A stretch of DNA of 64,000 bases from the NCBI GenBank assembly GCA_002150815.3, contig NDFF03000043.1, positions 372,001-436,000 on the forward strand. The letters are read 5' to 3'. The first letter of the stretch is position 1, and every line of letters starts with the position of its first letter. This stretch comes from Grammothele lineata. Its lineage: Eukaryota > Basidiomycota > Agaricomycetes > Polyporales > Polyporaceae. A program made the translations under genes and the position numbers. Below are positions 23,045 to 34,728 of the stretch, one piece after another. The notes below the pieces were generated by a model. It ran no database searches and had not been told where the DNA came from. It saw nothing but the letters and a program-made list of their open reading frames with translations.

Positions 23045-25013
23045 ATGGCTACCTCAAGTCCTCGCGTGAAGATCTGGCATTGCAACTGGAACTGGTGCCC
23101 GAGCACCTTTAGGTCAAGCCCCGAACTCGCCACTCATGTGCACAAGTTTCACTTTGGGGAGATCCTACGCGTCAAGAAGCGCGACTTTGACGCATATTTG
23201 CGTTCGACGGAGGGGAGGAGCGGGGGAACGGGTGCGTGGTCTACTCACGGCTTCGTACGCCATTCTCTGACTGTCTCCACTGGTCCAGACAGTCTATTGG
23301 CGGCACTGCAGTCCCAGAGTACGGCCTCACCTGAGTCCCGTATAGGATCAGTCGCAGCCGCAGCCGCATACGTCTTCAAGCCAGTCAGTCCCTCTCATTC
23401 AGTTCCCTCGGCTACTGGAATACCGCCGTCTCCTCGCCGCGTGATACGTCCCGTAACAAGTCCTCAATCACCAACCACCCCGGACTCTTCCCCCAACGAC
23501 ACCCGGCACGTCAAGCGTCGCAGGACTTCCTTCGCATCGTATGTTGCACAGTCCTCGCCCACCCCATCTGCCACGTCCCTACCGCCCTCCCCGGACCTAT
23601 CCGACATGATCGCAGCGCAAGTCAAGTCCGCGCAGGTTCACCAAGACTTGAGCAACGCCGACACTGAGGACAGGAGGTTTGAGGCAGCTCGCAGCCGAGG
23701 GCTACGCGATATACAATCTATGCACAGCTCAGATTCAGATGAGGTGCGTGTTTTGTACAAACCGCCGACGCATATACCCGCGTCCCTGACCTCGGTACAA
23801 ACTTCTTATAGGCCGCACCACCAAAAGTGGCGTCGAAAAGCCCAGTCGCACTTTCAACCACCTCTTCCCAAGCCGTCGAAGAATCACTCACCCAAACCCT
23901 TGCACCCTCTCCGCCAACGTCACCGCGTCCGCCAGTGACCTTACCTTCTCGATCGCTTGTTCCAACAGCGTCCACATCTTGCGCCGCCCCTCCCCCTGAA
24001 GAACGTCCTCCCCGCGTATCCTCTGGAGCACTCCCAGAGGACGACATCTCGCCCTTACCGCGTACGCGACGCGGGTCCAAATCCCAAGCCGCCCTCGCGC
24101 CTCCCGCGCCGACGCGCATGCTCCGGAGCCGCTCCAAGACCCCCGCGCCTGCACCCCCTCCACCAGCGCCGACCGTTAAACAGGCTACGAGTTTACCCCT
24201 TCCCCGGCGGACCACGCGCGCCCGCACGCCATCGCTTTCCAAGTCCAACCAAGGGCGACAGCCGGACGCTCCTGAAGCGCCTGAACCAGGTCCCAGTAAG
24301 AAAGGTAGGGCGAGTTCGAAGCCGCCATCCCATGGGGGTTCGAAACCTCCCTCTCGCGCGAGGTCGAAGCCGCCTTCATCTGGCCCCGCGGCACGGAAAG
24401 GGCGGGCGAAGCCCCAGTCCAGAGGTAAGCATGGCGTTTCTTGTTCCCTTCGTAATCTCGCGACTTCGACCATTGGCTGACCGTATGCGCGTACGTACAC
24501 ACAGGCCTCGCAGCAGTGGATGAAGAAGAAGGCGAGGCTCCTCCACCTGCGGCCCAGGCGCGTCCTGACGAGGACTCGGGCTCGAACGGCGCCACTGCGG
24601 CGAGACCGCCTCTTTCCTCGGACGCACAGGGCAGCAAGTTCCGCTCGGGCACGCTTGCCGTCTCGCGCTCAGCCCCGTTGCCTCGACGGACACGCGCTAA
24701 TTCGCGTGCACAACCACCGTCTCAATCCGTGCCTGCGTCCCAGTCTCAACCGGTCGTGACGATCGAAGTCAAGCGCGAGCTCGACATCGGGGACGACGCC
24801 CTGACCACTGTCAAGGGCGCCGGGAATAGCGATGCGAGCGAGTCGGGCCGCAGCCAGAGTCAAGCCGAAATCGTGGACGTGGATGCCGACGCAGATGGTG
24901 ATGTAGACGCCGACGAAGATGGATTTGTGTATCGTGAGGGATACGGGTTTGACATGCGCGGAGTGGAACTCATGACGCAGCGGCGGTACGAGACGAGTCA
25001 GGAGAGCAACTAG
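23045..25013 (+). CDS. C2H2-like zinc-finger protein, low-complexity
   Basis: Probably a nuclear protein with one zinc finger. Exons 23045-23743, 23812-24424 and 24505-25013 give 606 residues; introns are 68 and 80 nt and phases agree. Near the N-terminus, WHCNWNWCPSTFRSS and ELATHVHKFHF form a C-x4-C-x12-H-x4-H finger. The remainder is Ser/Pro/Lys/Arg-rich and predicted disordered, with basic nuclear-localisation-like clusters (HVKRRRTS, PLPRTRRGSK, LPLPRRTTRAR) and an acidic tail (DVDADADGDVDADED). No second finger is visible. ATG 23045 is the first ATG of the open frame, just before the finger. A transcription or chromatin role is likely from composition but not proven. Confidence 0.75.
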
Positions 25014-25637
25014 GCGTGGAGGCGACTGGTTGCTGATTTGAATATCTCGCCGCTCAGTAGTGGGGGCATGATGGGCAACACAGTGTATATTTCGTGACAG
25101 AGCCTATTCGAGTTTATAGCATGAGGAAGTGGACAGCGCGATTTCAATGGGTCGGGGAAAGCAAAGGTCACCGGGACATACAGGGGACTGAGCACAGCTA
25201 CGTACAAAAGCAACGGCCGAGGAGATACGACAGCGGCAGGAAGGGACGTCAGCAGCTCGAGAGCTCGATAGGTATTGAACGTGATGTTCGTAGAATCCAG
25301 ACTGGAGTACAGCGAAAAGCGTATGCAGTCACAGAGCAGGCAGTGCGGAACAAGGAACGGATCCGGGATAGGTAATATACAGATCACTTGGAATGGCAAC
25401 ACAGATCGTTCTACCTCAAAGAGGAGAGACAGGATGGATAGCTTGCAATAACGGTGAAAGCTGTTTGGAAATTCATCTGAGACTTTGTTGGCGACAGGTT
25501 CGGCTTGGTGGCGTATCCAAGACGGGGAAATCGATATATTGGCTCGGTTTGAGGGTGTATACGAGGCAGGGACCAAGGTTCGAGCCTGGCATTCACCATG
25601 TTCAAGTAAGATTTGTTCTCAGCGACTTCATCGGGGT
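25014..25637. other. Convergent 3' intergenic region
   Basis: 624 bp between two convergent genes; no coding evidence on either strand. Confidence 0.45.
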
Positions 25638-28600
25638 TTACCACGGCCCAACAGAGACGTTCCCCCACGTCTGGGCGCTCTCCGTGCTTGCCGCGACCGA
25701 ACGTCCGTCCGCCTCCTCCGCGTCAAGCTCTTCCATTTCCTCCGCCCAGGTCTTTGAGCGCGGCGGTGCAGACCAATTCCCGGGACGCGCGGCGCGCACC
25801 GCGTCGCTGTTCCCCCACGGCCCGTCGCGGCCTCCGCTGGCAGAGGACTGACGAGACTGCGCGCGGGATGCGACACTACCGGGGCGGGAGCCGCCCTTCG
25901 CAGAACCCGCGGTCTGGGAGGGGACATGAGATTGGACTGAGGGAGCGCGTGAGCTGCTACTGCGGCTCCCGCTAGGAGCCCGAGGGGCTTCGGCGGCAGA
26001 GCCCCAGCCGACGGCCTCGCTGGCAGCCACGGAGCGGACGTCGTCGTTGTCTCCGACGCCGCTTTGGCTCCAACTGTCGTTGTTGCGGGCGACAGACGAT
26101 GAGGAGATGGATGGAGCCTTGCCCCATGCGCCCCACGACGACCCGGTCTTAAGCGGGCGAGGGGGTGCTGAGGCGCGAGCCTTGCCAGTGCCTTGAGGTG
26201 CGTTAGGAGCTGGCCGCGCGTTGATGTTACCGCTCGTTGGCCCGTCCTCGTCTTCGTCGCCGTCTTCCCCGACACCACTCTGGCTCCAGCTGTCGTTGTT
26301 ACGGGCCACAGACGATGCAGAAATCGAGGGCGCCTTGCCCCAGCCGCCACCCCATGGGCGGGCCCCACCACCTCCGCCACTGGCTTTCGCACTCGCACTC
26401 GCGGTCGCGGTGCCTATACGGCCACCCACGTCGCTGCGAGCGCTCGCACTCCAGCTATCGTTGTTTCGCCGCACGGACGACGCAGAGATTGACGGAGCAC
26501 CGCCCCAGGCGCCCCAAGCACGCTGTGTTGGAGGAGGAGCAGGAGCGGGGGCAGGAGTCGGACGGCCAGTGTTCTTGCTACCTGCGTTGGCACCGCGGCC
26601 GCGGCCTTGGGCTGCCTGGCCAGAGGCAGGATTCTGCGCGCGGCCGGTCTTCGGAGTATCCTTCTTCGGGAGGGGCTTGTTCCAGGCGTCGGGGTCGTCG
26701 CGCGTCGAGCCCCACCCGATACTCGACTGAGACTGTCCGTCATCGTCCGGACGAGGCGATGCGGGCGCCACACGGCCGGAAGGAGCTGCACTGCGTTGGA
26801 GATGGGCAGGCATCTGCTTTGGAGCCGTGGGCACGCGAGGGGCGGGAGCGGCGTCCCAGTCCTCCGGACGGTCGGGGTTCGAACCCCAGCCGATGCTCTG
26901 TTGAGCAATGGAGCGAGCATCGTCGTCGTCGTCTCTGTCGGGAATGCTGCGAGCCGCAAGTGCCGGTGGGCCGGATGACGAAGGACTAGCCAGGGGAGGC
27001 GCACCAGCTTTGAGATGCGGAGGGAGAGATCTGGCAGAACCGGATGAGGGCGCTGCCGCACCCGAGCGCAAGTGAGACGGAGGGGCGCGCGCTGGGGGAC
27101 TGGATGATGTGGGACTCGAAGAGTCGGACTCGTCCTTGAAGGACTTCTTCGCTTTCTTCTCCCTCTCCGCGCGTCTCTTCTCGGCTGCTTCACGTTGCTG
27201 CTTGATTTCTATGCCGCGTCCTATGCGACGTTGCTCGCGGACCATCTCCGCGTGTACCTTGCACACGCCCCGGGCACAGACTTTCCCGTGGAGGGTGCAA
27301 ATAAGAGGATTCTTGGCGTGGTCTACGTGGAACCGCTGGATGGTCTCCTCCTCGGAGTCGGAGTTGTCGAGGATGTCGTCGTCATTGGCGGCATAGTCAT
27401 CCCATAGAGATCCCTGTACCTCAGCGGGGGCATCCACATCGTAGTCTGGTCGGGCGGCGTATCCCATTTCGGCCATGCTCGAGACGCCACCAGCCATAGG
27501 GAAAATGTCGGCTTCTTCATCGTCTTCGTCGTCCACGCTAAGACGTGAGAAAGCGCGCTCCATTGCTTCTCCCACAATATGTACCTGCCCGCCAGAGACG
27601 CGGTCTACAGGGGTCCAAGGAGGATGGTCGCCATTCGCAGAGGAACCAGAAGCGGACGGCGGGGAGACGAGTGGAGCGGGACCCCCACTAGAGGAAGACT
27701 GCGACGAGCTAGAAGAGCTGCCGGTTGTGACAAGGCCAGGCGGAAATCCTGGGGAGAGAGGTGCGGAAGCTACCGACGCTGCAAGTTAGATTCCTGTCAC
27801 TCAAGCACACGAGATCGCGAGACGACTCACGGGCGTTCCGATGGACCGAAGACGGCGATGGTGTGCTGTGACCGGACGATGGAGTCGACGATCCTGAACG
27901 TTGAGTAGAGGATGCGGCACCTATGGTCGTGCCGCCTCTAGACCGGTTCCTCCAAAGGAGCCACGCCTCGGTTCCCACTATGTCTCTCGGATTAGCGGGC
28001 GTCCAAGCTCAACCCAACAGATATCACGAACCAACGGGAGCGGGTTCAGGAGGCGGAGGCGGCGGAAAGTGGCGGCCTGGAAGCGGACGGCAGAGGTCGT
28101 TTTGAATGACGTCGCCGATCTTGGGTATGTCACACCATCTCGGTTCGGGATAAACATCGACGAACTTCGCAAACCTGTTTGTGCGTCAGCAGATGGACAT
28201 TGCTGAGAAATCAAATATGGCCACGCAAACTGTGGCTAGTCGATGTCCAAACCGAATGAGGGTCAAGAATATGCTGCGGCAACCGGGTTTGGTCGCAAGG
28301 CCCTTTCCGGATTGACACCGCCAGAAAGTAGTAGCAAGAGCACGCACGATTTATCGAAGTTCTTGAACCAGGCGTCGCTAACGTCCACGCGTTTCCAGCC
28401 TATACATCTGTGTAAGGGTAGCACATGGATAGCGATGGTTGATGCTCACCGTTCTTCTGGACTTGACGATCCGAGTTGTAGGTGCAGTAGAAGACCAGAG
28501 ACTCGTTTGTCTTCTCTGCGTCCTGGGGCTCCTTCAAGAACTCACACCACTTGTGCTTGCCAAGCAGCCGTCCGAACCCTTCTTCAGGAAGACTTTCGTC

Positions 28601-28871
28601 CATCTCTACGATGATGCTTCCTGGGGACTAACAGAGGGCCCCTGGATGAACACATACCCCGAACGGTCCGCGCTCATCGACCTACAATAAGTCTGTAGTA
28701 GAAGGCACGAAAAAGACCGACGTTCTGCGGCCCAACGCATGCCCCAATCCACTGCGCAAACACCTTGCGATGTCCCACAAATTCCATGTTGGGACGATGT
28801 GGGTAGGGATGGACGACAGTGAGGTACTTGGCACCATCGTCAATGGGCGGGGTTTCCGGTCGTTTCGGCAT
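25638..28871 (-). CDS. Unknown SWG/NDSWS-repeat protein, six exons (paralogue A)
   Basis: Family not recognised, but clearly paralogous to the divergent gene at 29821. Exons 28871-28682, 28620-28450, 28399-28348, 28174-28032, 27977-27831 and 27778-25638 give 947 residues with agreeing phases. Shared landmarks are an N-terminal block (MPKRPETPPIDD, VVHPYPHRP, RKVFAQWI), GRLLGKHKWCEFLKEP, a VYPEPRWC segment, and a Cys/His motif CTLHGKVCARGVCKVH (C-x2-HG-x2-C-x3-GVCK). The long C-terminal half is disordered and holds three or four copies of a unit containing WGAWG, APSIS, SSVxRNNDSWSQS, plus GWGSNPDRPEDW-type repeats. A coiled, Lys/Glu-rich stretch follows the Cys/His motif. The first donor (G|GTCGAT) is weak, so exon 1's end could shift by a few bases. 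A protein- or RNA-binding scaffold is possible from composition. Confidence 0.7.
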
Positions 28872-29820
28872 GTTGACGACGCGTATTCACGCGTCCCAGG
28901 ACGACGGTGGACCAAGCAGGGAGCGTAGGGGAAGGTGGAGGTTACTGTTCAAGTTCGGGCCTCGGGAGCTTCAAGCCGGCAGCGATGGGGATCATGATTG
29001 CATAAAGTTATAGTAGCCTCTCGATCGTAGCTGCGGTAAGTGCATGCTAACCGAGCCGTGATCTATTGATGTACTGATAGAAGTCTATAAAGCCGCCATA
29101 ACAGTGTTCCATTCTCATTAGTAATCAGTAAGGCTAAGTATTAGGGCAGCGGCACTCCCACGTTGATTCTTTCCGACTCAGATCTCAATGTTCTCTCTAT
29201 TCTCAGTCCGACACGACCGTTGCATACCAAGCTTCAGCCGCGTCCGGGGAAGTAAGATGGCTATCGAAGATGCGTCATTGACGTCGTTCCCATTGGGGGC
29301 ATTCTGATCTACAAGCCACCGTTCTCGCGACTCCCTCCAGTATGCGCATAAGATCGCGTCACACGCCGCTACCGCGGTCTAGAGTTATACTGCGGTTTGC
29401 GGAAGGCCGGTGCTAGGGGGGCGGGAACTAGTGAGCCTTTATCCTCACATCTAACTTCCATGTGCCTGCCGCGGTCCGCGTACCCATCTTTTTGGTACGA
29501 TCGTCGCCAGTTGAACGTTATGATTGACCTCACATCTTGCGAACTCCGAAGACCCTTGTGAAGCCAGCTGTGAAGTTGTTCTCGTAGGCTTCATGAAGTG
29601 CGCGCGACGCTTTGGCACTCGTGGTTTTTCAGAGACCTTGTTCTTTCTGCGCTTTGACAAGTGCAAAGGGCCACCGCAGCGCCACTCGCTCTCGCAGACA
29701 AAGCCTACCACAGCGGCACCTCCAGAGATATAATGGCACGCATACAACAGCCGCGTCCTCTAGCAGCCTCACCTACTCCCTACCCACTACCGCCTCTGCC
29801 TGGAACTGTTGTCTTAGAAG
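28872..29820. promoter_or_regulatory. Divergent promoter region between paralogues A and B
   Basis: About 950 bp between the start codons of two head-to-head paralogous genes. No coding exons seen. It should contain both promoters. Confidence 0.45.
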
Positions 29821-31621
29821 ATGGTCAAACGCCCTGCACCCCCGCCGTCTGCAGACGACTCCGAGTTCTACACAGTCGTCAACCCGTACCCTGCTCAGCC
29901 GTACCTGACGGCGAAAGACAAAAAGACTTTCGCGCGTTGGATTGCGTGCGTTGTGGGCGACGAGAATTTGTTGACGTTCTTCTACAAACCCAAGGTGCCG
30001 TTTCTCTGCAATGTTTAGCTCCGCCGCGACACTGACCGATCATTATGGTTTCTAGTCCCCCAGGATCGTGATAATCGAGCTGCGAAAGAACGCTGTCGAC
30101 CGCCGTCGCCTGCTGGGCGAGCACCGCTGGAGCGAGATGCTCCGCGAGCCAATGGACGAGGAAGCAGATGAAGTCTCCAGCATGTTCCCGTGCCAACTCA
30201 CCTCTTCGTTGGAGGTCGACAAAGTCCGTTGGATGCGATGCGACGTCACCCCGTATATGTTCACCAATTGGAACCCAACTTCTGACGAGTGCGTGGAACT
30301 GTGCAACATCTACCGCAGTGCATTCACTGACGAATCGTACTCTCACAGGCGTATCGTATATCCTTACCCACCTACGCGCTACTGCAGGCCTCCCATAGAA
30401 GACGTCACCGGGACTCCGGTCTGCCATCCTATCGATAAGGCAATCTTCGACGCTCCCACTGCAGCACCGCGACGGAACGCAATCCTTGCACCTGCCCCTC
30501 TCGTCGCTACCGCAGCGCCGCTCCCTCATTCAGCTTCCCATTTCTCCTGCAGCACACCTTCGGACCGCTCGTCCCCAGAAGCGCTTCCTACTCCTCCAGG
30601 CCTCTTTCCCCCTGGTCTCGCCCCGCTCCCACCTACGGCCGTTCCCTTCGTCCCGGCGCTCCACGGTGCGGACTACCCGAAGAGCGAGGACGTCACCATC
30701 ACCCCTCCAGTGCCCGAGGCGGAGAACTTGTGGGCTGGGTACGGCGCGGGCGACGAGGAGCCTCCAGAGGAGTGCGCCGTGCATGGAGCGCTGTGCAACC
30801 GCGGCGTGTGCAAGCTCGTCGCGGAAGAAAAGCGCGCGGAGCTGCGGAAGAAACGGCAGGAAGAGATCCAGGCGCAGAGGGAGAGCAGGGCCCGCTGGCG
30901 CGCTAAAAGGGGCGCGGCTGGTGACCGTCGTGACGGGAGGAGCAGGCCGAGGGGCCGGCAGAGCCCTGCGGGCAACAGCACAAGCGGGACCTCTCGGCGC
31001 GGCAGTTCGAGCGCCGGCTCGGAGAGCCCAGACAGTAGCGACGTCAACTCGAACGACGAAGGCACGAAGAAAGAGCCGGTCTCGCGCCTGCGCGCGGACA
31101 TCCCCGTTCCTACTGGCCGTCGTCCTGGCCTCGGATACGGGAAGGCTACCGCAAGAATCTCAATGCCTGCGTATCTGCGTCGAGGCGCGAGCCCTGCAGC
31201 GAAGACGTTCGCAGGAACGGCGAGTGTCGCTTCGGCCTCACGCGCCACGTCTTTGGTCTCCGGCAGGAACCCTGCAAGCGCGCCTTCGACGGCTTCTACG
31301 GATGACGACGCGCGTTCTGTGTCCTCAAGCTCAAACGTGGTGCCGGCCGTCCCTTCAGCTCCAGCTCCCGGTCCCCGCATTCAAGCCGCACCGCGCCCGA
31401 TGGGAGCGTGGGGAAGGCCGAAGAACTGGCAGGCGCACGCCGACGGCTCTGCTTCGACGGATGGACACAAACCAGGTCCGTGGCCGACGAAGTGGCCCGC
31501 CCTTGGTGGTGATTACGAGTCTGAATGCGAAGCGGAGTACCCTCGCGATGTGCGCGTATGCGGGGGGCGCGCTGATGACGAAGAGTCCGTTGAAAGTGAC
31601 TTCGACGAGGAGCCGTTCTGA
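29821..31621 (+). CDS. Unknown protein, two exons (paralogue B)
   Basis: Paralogue of the minus-strand gene at 25638-28871. Exons 29821-29994 and 30056-31621 give 579 residues. Matching blocks, in the same order, are MVKRPAPPPSADD, VVNPYPAQP, KKTFARWI, RRLLGEHRWSEMLREP, a Tyr/Pro-rich IVYPYPPTRYCRPP and CAVHGALCNRGVCKL. The Lys/Arg/Glu-rich helix after the Cys/His motif is also present. The C-terminus is Ser/Pro-rich and disordered with an acidic end (DDEESVESDFDEEPF); the NDSWS repeats of paralogue A are absent. Only the first intron, at the equivalent position to paralogue A intron 1, is retained; the sites of A's other introns are uninterrupted coding sequence here. Function unknown; expression in both directions from the shared interval is likely. 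Confidence 0.75.
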
Positions 31622-31899
31622 GCAAGTCGGAACGCAGGAGGCGGGCCTTGGCCGGATGTATCCCATTCATTGGAACAGCACAAACACGACGAATGCATGT
31701 ACTAGTAGCTATGACAATCAAATGACCTATATGAGGAAGACTTCGAGCAAGCGCAGTTGAATGTTCTACTGGTGTAGGGCTAAGTACGACGACAGTCATC
31801 ACTTCGGATTGCGAGGTGGGTCCAAACCTTCGTTGCGAAGCCATCGGCGCTCGCGTCTATTCCGGGATGGGCACGAAGGGCGCGTCTGTAATTGAAACA

Positions 31900-32151
31900 C
31901 TACGGTACTTCTCCGCGATTTCTCAGCCACCTCAGTACGACGCTCTGCATGGGACATGCCGTCGATTCACCCTTGCCGTCCGTTTTCTCGTACATGGACC
32001 AGCAGCATTTGTATAGCTTACGCATATGATCGTCGCATTTCTCTGGGTTGTAGGTGTTTTTGTTAAGGCATGACTGCAGTGCGCAGGCTTGGTTCGAGAG
32101 GTTGCAAAGTTCCATCGTCAGTTTCAAGTTCTCCATCAGTTGACCTGTCAT
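31900..32151 (-). CDS. CMC4: Cmc4-like twin CX9C mitochondrial intermembrane-space protein
   Basis: Small Cys-rich protein of the mitochondrial intermembrane space, folded through the Mia40 disulfide relay in this family. The 83-residue frame has Cys at 16, 23, 28, 39, 49, 50 and 66. Key signatures are QACALQSCLNKNTYNPEKC and the LYKCCWSMYE segment, matching the Cmc4 arrangement with nine residues between Cys39 and Cys49. Length is normal (Cmc4 proteins are about 65-85 residues). There is no N-terminal presequence, as expected for Mia40 substrates. The residues before Cys23 match the family poorly, so the true first exon or a downstream Met (6 or 13) may be the real start. Its 3' end is convergent with paralogue B. 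Confidence 0.8.
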   Translation of the reverse strand: MTGQLMENLKLTMELCNLSNQACALQSCLNKNTYNPEKCDDHMRKLYKCCWSMYEKTDGKGESTACPMQSVVLRWLRNRGEVP

Positions 32152-32734
32152 CTCAAGCTACCTTCTGCCTGACATGGAGGCTCCGCCTTCTTCTACACGA
32201 GACTTTCTTCAGCGGCGAACATTCCGGTGAATGTTTTTAGCGAAACATACAGGAGGCATATCATACAATGCGACGTGATGATGTGGTTGGCGAACAAGCT
32301 GTGGAACGCCCGTATACACGATGGGTCGTCATCACGAGCGTCTGTGGACATGAGGAGGGCCGGATGATGTCATCCTCGATATCATTCAACTCTGCCGACG
32401 CCACGGCCGAGAGCAAGCCGGGAGCTTTTGCGAGGCTGCTCTGCCTTGCAATACATTCGTTGAGCATTCTTATCTTGCATGCACTGACGGTCATGCGCAC
32501 GAACCAGCATTCCCCATGCGTTGGCGTGCGTGTCTTCGAATCTCACGTTTGCATGTACTTCTCTGGCGGGCGGACCACCGCTACCAGACTCGCGGTGCCG
32601 GACGGCACGGTCGACATGAGCACGATTAGAGCACGTCGACGTGATATGGGAGAACGTTTCCTGTCGTGGTTACGAATCATCTTCTCGTGCATTTATAGAG
32701 CATCTCATCCACACCAGCCGTCTCCCGACGCTGT
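32152..32734. promoter_or_regulatory. Divergent promoter region, CMC4 / aldo-keto reductase 1
   Basis: 583 bp between divergent starts. A TATA-like element CATTTATAG begins at 32690, oriented toward the reductase gene, 45 nt before its first ATG and 132 nt before its second. Confidence 0.5.
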
Positions 32735-33849
32735 ATGCAAACGCCCCTCCTAAATTCGATCTTTCGCCGACTTCCGACTTTCCGCTCCATCACTCGTCGT
32801 CTCTCTTCCACGCGCGCCGCCATGTCCATTCCTCGCATTACCCTCAATGACGGGAACACCATCCCTTGGCTGGGTTTCGGGACCGGCACCGCGCTCTACC
32901 AGAAGGACGCCGAGACCGCCGTGAGCACCGCGATAACCTGCGGCGTCGTCCACCTGGACGGGGCCCAGATGTACCAGAACGAAGACTCCTTGGGGGCCGC
33001 GATCGCTGCGTCGGGAAAGCCGCGCGCAGAGCTCTTCGTCACCACGAAGCTCGGGAAGGTCCCCGCGGGCCAGACCGTGCGCGACACGCTCGTCGAGTCG
33101 CTCAAGAAGCTCAAGCTGGACTATGTCGACCTCTTCCTCATTCATATGCCGATCAACCACCCGGGCCAGCTTGCGCAGGTGTGGAAGGAATTTGAGGCGC
33201 TGCAGAAGGAGGGGCTTGCAAAGAGCATTGGAGTGTCGAACTTCCGTGTCAAGGACTACGAGGAGCTCCTCCAGGGTGCGACGGTCATTCCAGCGGTGAA
33301 TCAGGTGCGCTTCAATATTCTCTGTGGCCGCACGCGCGAGAAAGCTAAGACGCGGTGCGCAGATCGAGTACCACCCGTACGTCTACAAGTGGTGTGAGCC
33401 CATTATCGAGTTCCACAAGAAACACAACATCGTCACGACGTCATACGGTGGACTCACGCCCATCGTCCGTAAACCCGGTGGGCCCGTGGACCCTGTCGTC
33501 GAAACTGTCCGTGCACGGCTCGAGAAGGACATCGGAAAGCCAACCACCGCAGGACAAGTGCTGGGCCTATGGCTCAAAACGCAGGGCGTCGCTGAGATCA
33601 CGTTAGTGGGACCCTCGTTCCAGTTGATGCGATGCTTACGGCTCGTTACAGGACAAGCTCAAAGGAGGAGCGCGTTAAGGAGTACCTCGCGACGCAGTAC
33701 CTGCCCGACCTGACTCCGGAGGAGGTCAAGGCGATCAGCGAGGCGGGCTCCAAGGTTCATCACCGCGTATTCGTGAGTTCAAGGCGAGTCTTGTCCGTGT
33801 CGAGCCATGCTGAATGCATCTATTCCAGTTGAAGTGGTTGGACGATTAG
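32735..33849 (+). CDS. Aldo/keto reductase 1, with optional mitochondrial-type N-terminal extension
   Basis: NADPH-dependent aldo/keto reductase (TIM barrel). Exons 32735-33304, 33363-33601, 33652-33772 and 33829-33849 give 316 residues, or 287 from the second in-frame ATG at 32822, where similarity to the neighbouring paralogue begins. All four catalytic residues are visible: Asp in VVHLDGAQMYQNE, Tyr in the same motif, Lys in FVTTKLGK and His in FLIHMPINHP. IGVSNF and IEYHPYVYK are further family marks. The extra 29 residues are rich in Arg and Ser/Thr with no acidic residue (RRLPTFRSITRRLSS), as in mitochondrial presequences. The last exon, encoding only LKWLDD and stop, is supported by phase. 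Substrate is not predictable; small carbonyls are typical. Confidence 0.88.
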
Positions 33850-34728
33850 GCTGGACATAATGAACACATGGATGACATTGAAGAAACTCCCAGAATATTT
33901 GTATACAGTAGGCCTCGATCGAGAACGTGCAGGTCAGCGTTTGCGGAGTAAACATGAATAGTGTGAGCAGCGTGTAGCCGCCAACCGCATCGTTGCCGCT
34001 CTCCCGTCGGCAAAGCCATCGTCCTGCGCAGCCTGCGCATCAAACAGCTGCACCTGGTCCGTGCGCCGTTCCTCCAGTATAAAGGCGATTGAGCGAGAAC
34101 CTTGTAACTCATACTTACCTTGATGGCTCGAGCCCCTTCATGTCTTGGGTTCCTGGGCCGTGGGGGCCTCTCATAGCACGGCGACCCTGTCCCCAGGGGG
34201 CATCCGCGGTTTGTACGGGCTTCGGCTCGTGCACCGTCGCAATATTTCCCTGTCCTGCTTCGGCCCTCGGGCTGAGTAGGCCTTTTTTTATGTCGCTGGA
34301 GGTTCCTAACCCTAACCCCGACGTACTTACTCGAGTGTAATAATAGAATCAACAAGACTCTAATTGCACTTTGAATGAGCATACAAAAGAGCATTAGAAG
34401 CTGGCTTTATTTCAGAACTAGTCTTGTCTAAGACGTTGAACTCGCTTGCTTCTAACACTCGGCTTGTAATCCGCGCCTTGTCCTCCCTCTCCCTGTACCT
34501 TCATCCCTCTTTACATATCGTTGCCAGCAACGTCACCGTGACACTACTACACGCTACTCGATTCTCATCGCTCCATGTACACCTCGTATCCACGGCAGCA
34601 AGAACTGCATCCTCCAACACGACCTTGTATTCACCCCACATCGCCCCTTGTACTCCTCGCGTTATAGGATCCACCCACCAGGATGAAGGTGCCCTCGTCC
34701 GACTCGTCTCGTGCTGACTTTCCACGCC
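33850..34728. other. Gene-free interval and promoter
   Basis: About 880 bp. A two-unit telomere-repeat-like motif (CCTAACCCTAACCCC) lies near 34305-34319. No coding signal; the right end should contain the promoter of the membrane-protein gene. Confidence 0.45.

Noticed and set aside
26875..26892. Palindromic GGGTTCGAACCC, tRNA B-box-like
   Set aside because: It encodes the repeated GWGSNPD unit of paralogue A; no tRNA fold around it.
25628..27193. Very Arg/Pro-rich frames overlapping paralogue A
   Set aside because: Codon-shifted shadows of the low-complexity exon.
33846..34394. 182-codon minus-strand frame downstream of aldo-keto reductase 1
   Set aside because: No conserved segment or splice context, and it starts with stacked low-complexity Leu/Arg; treated as chance.
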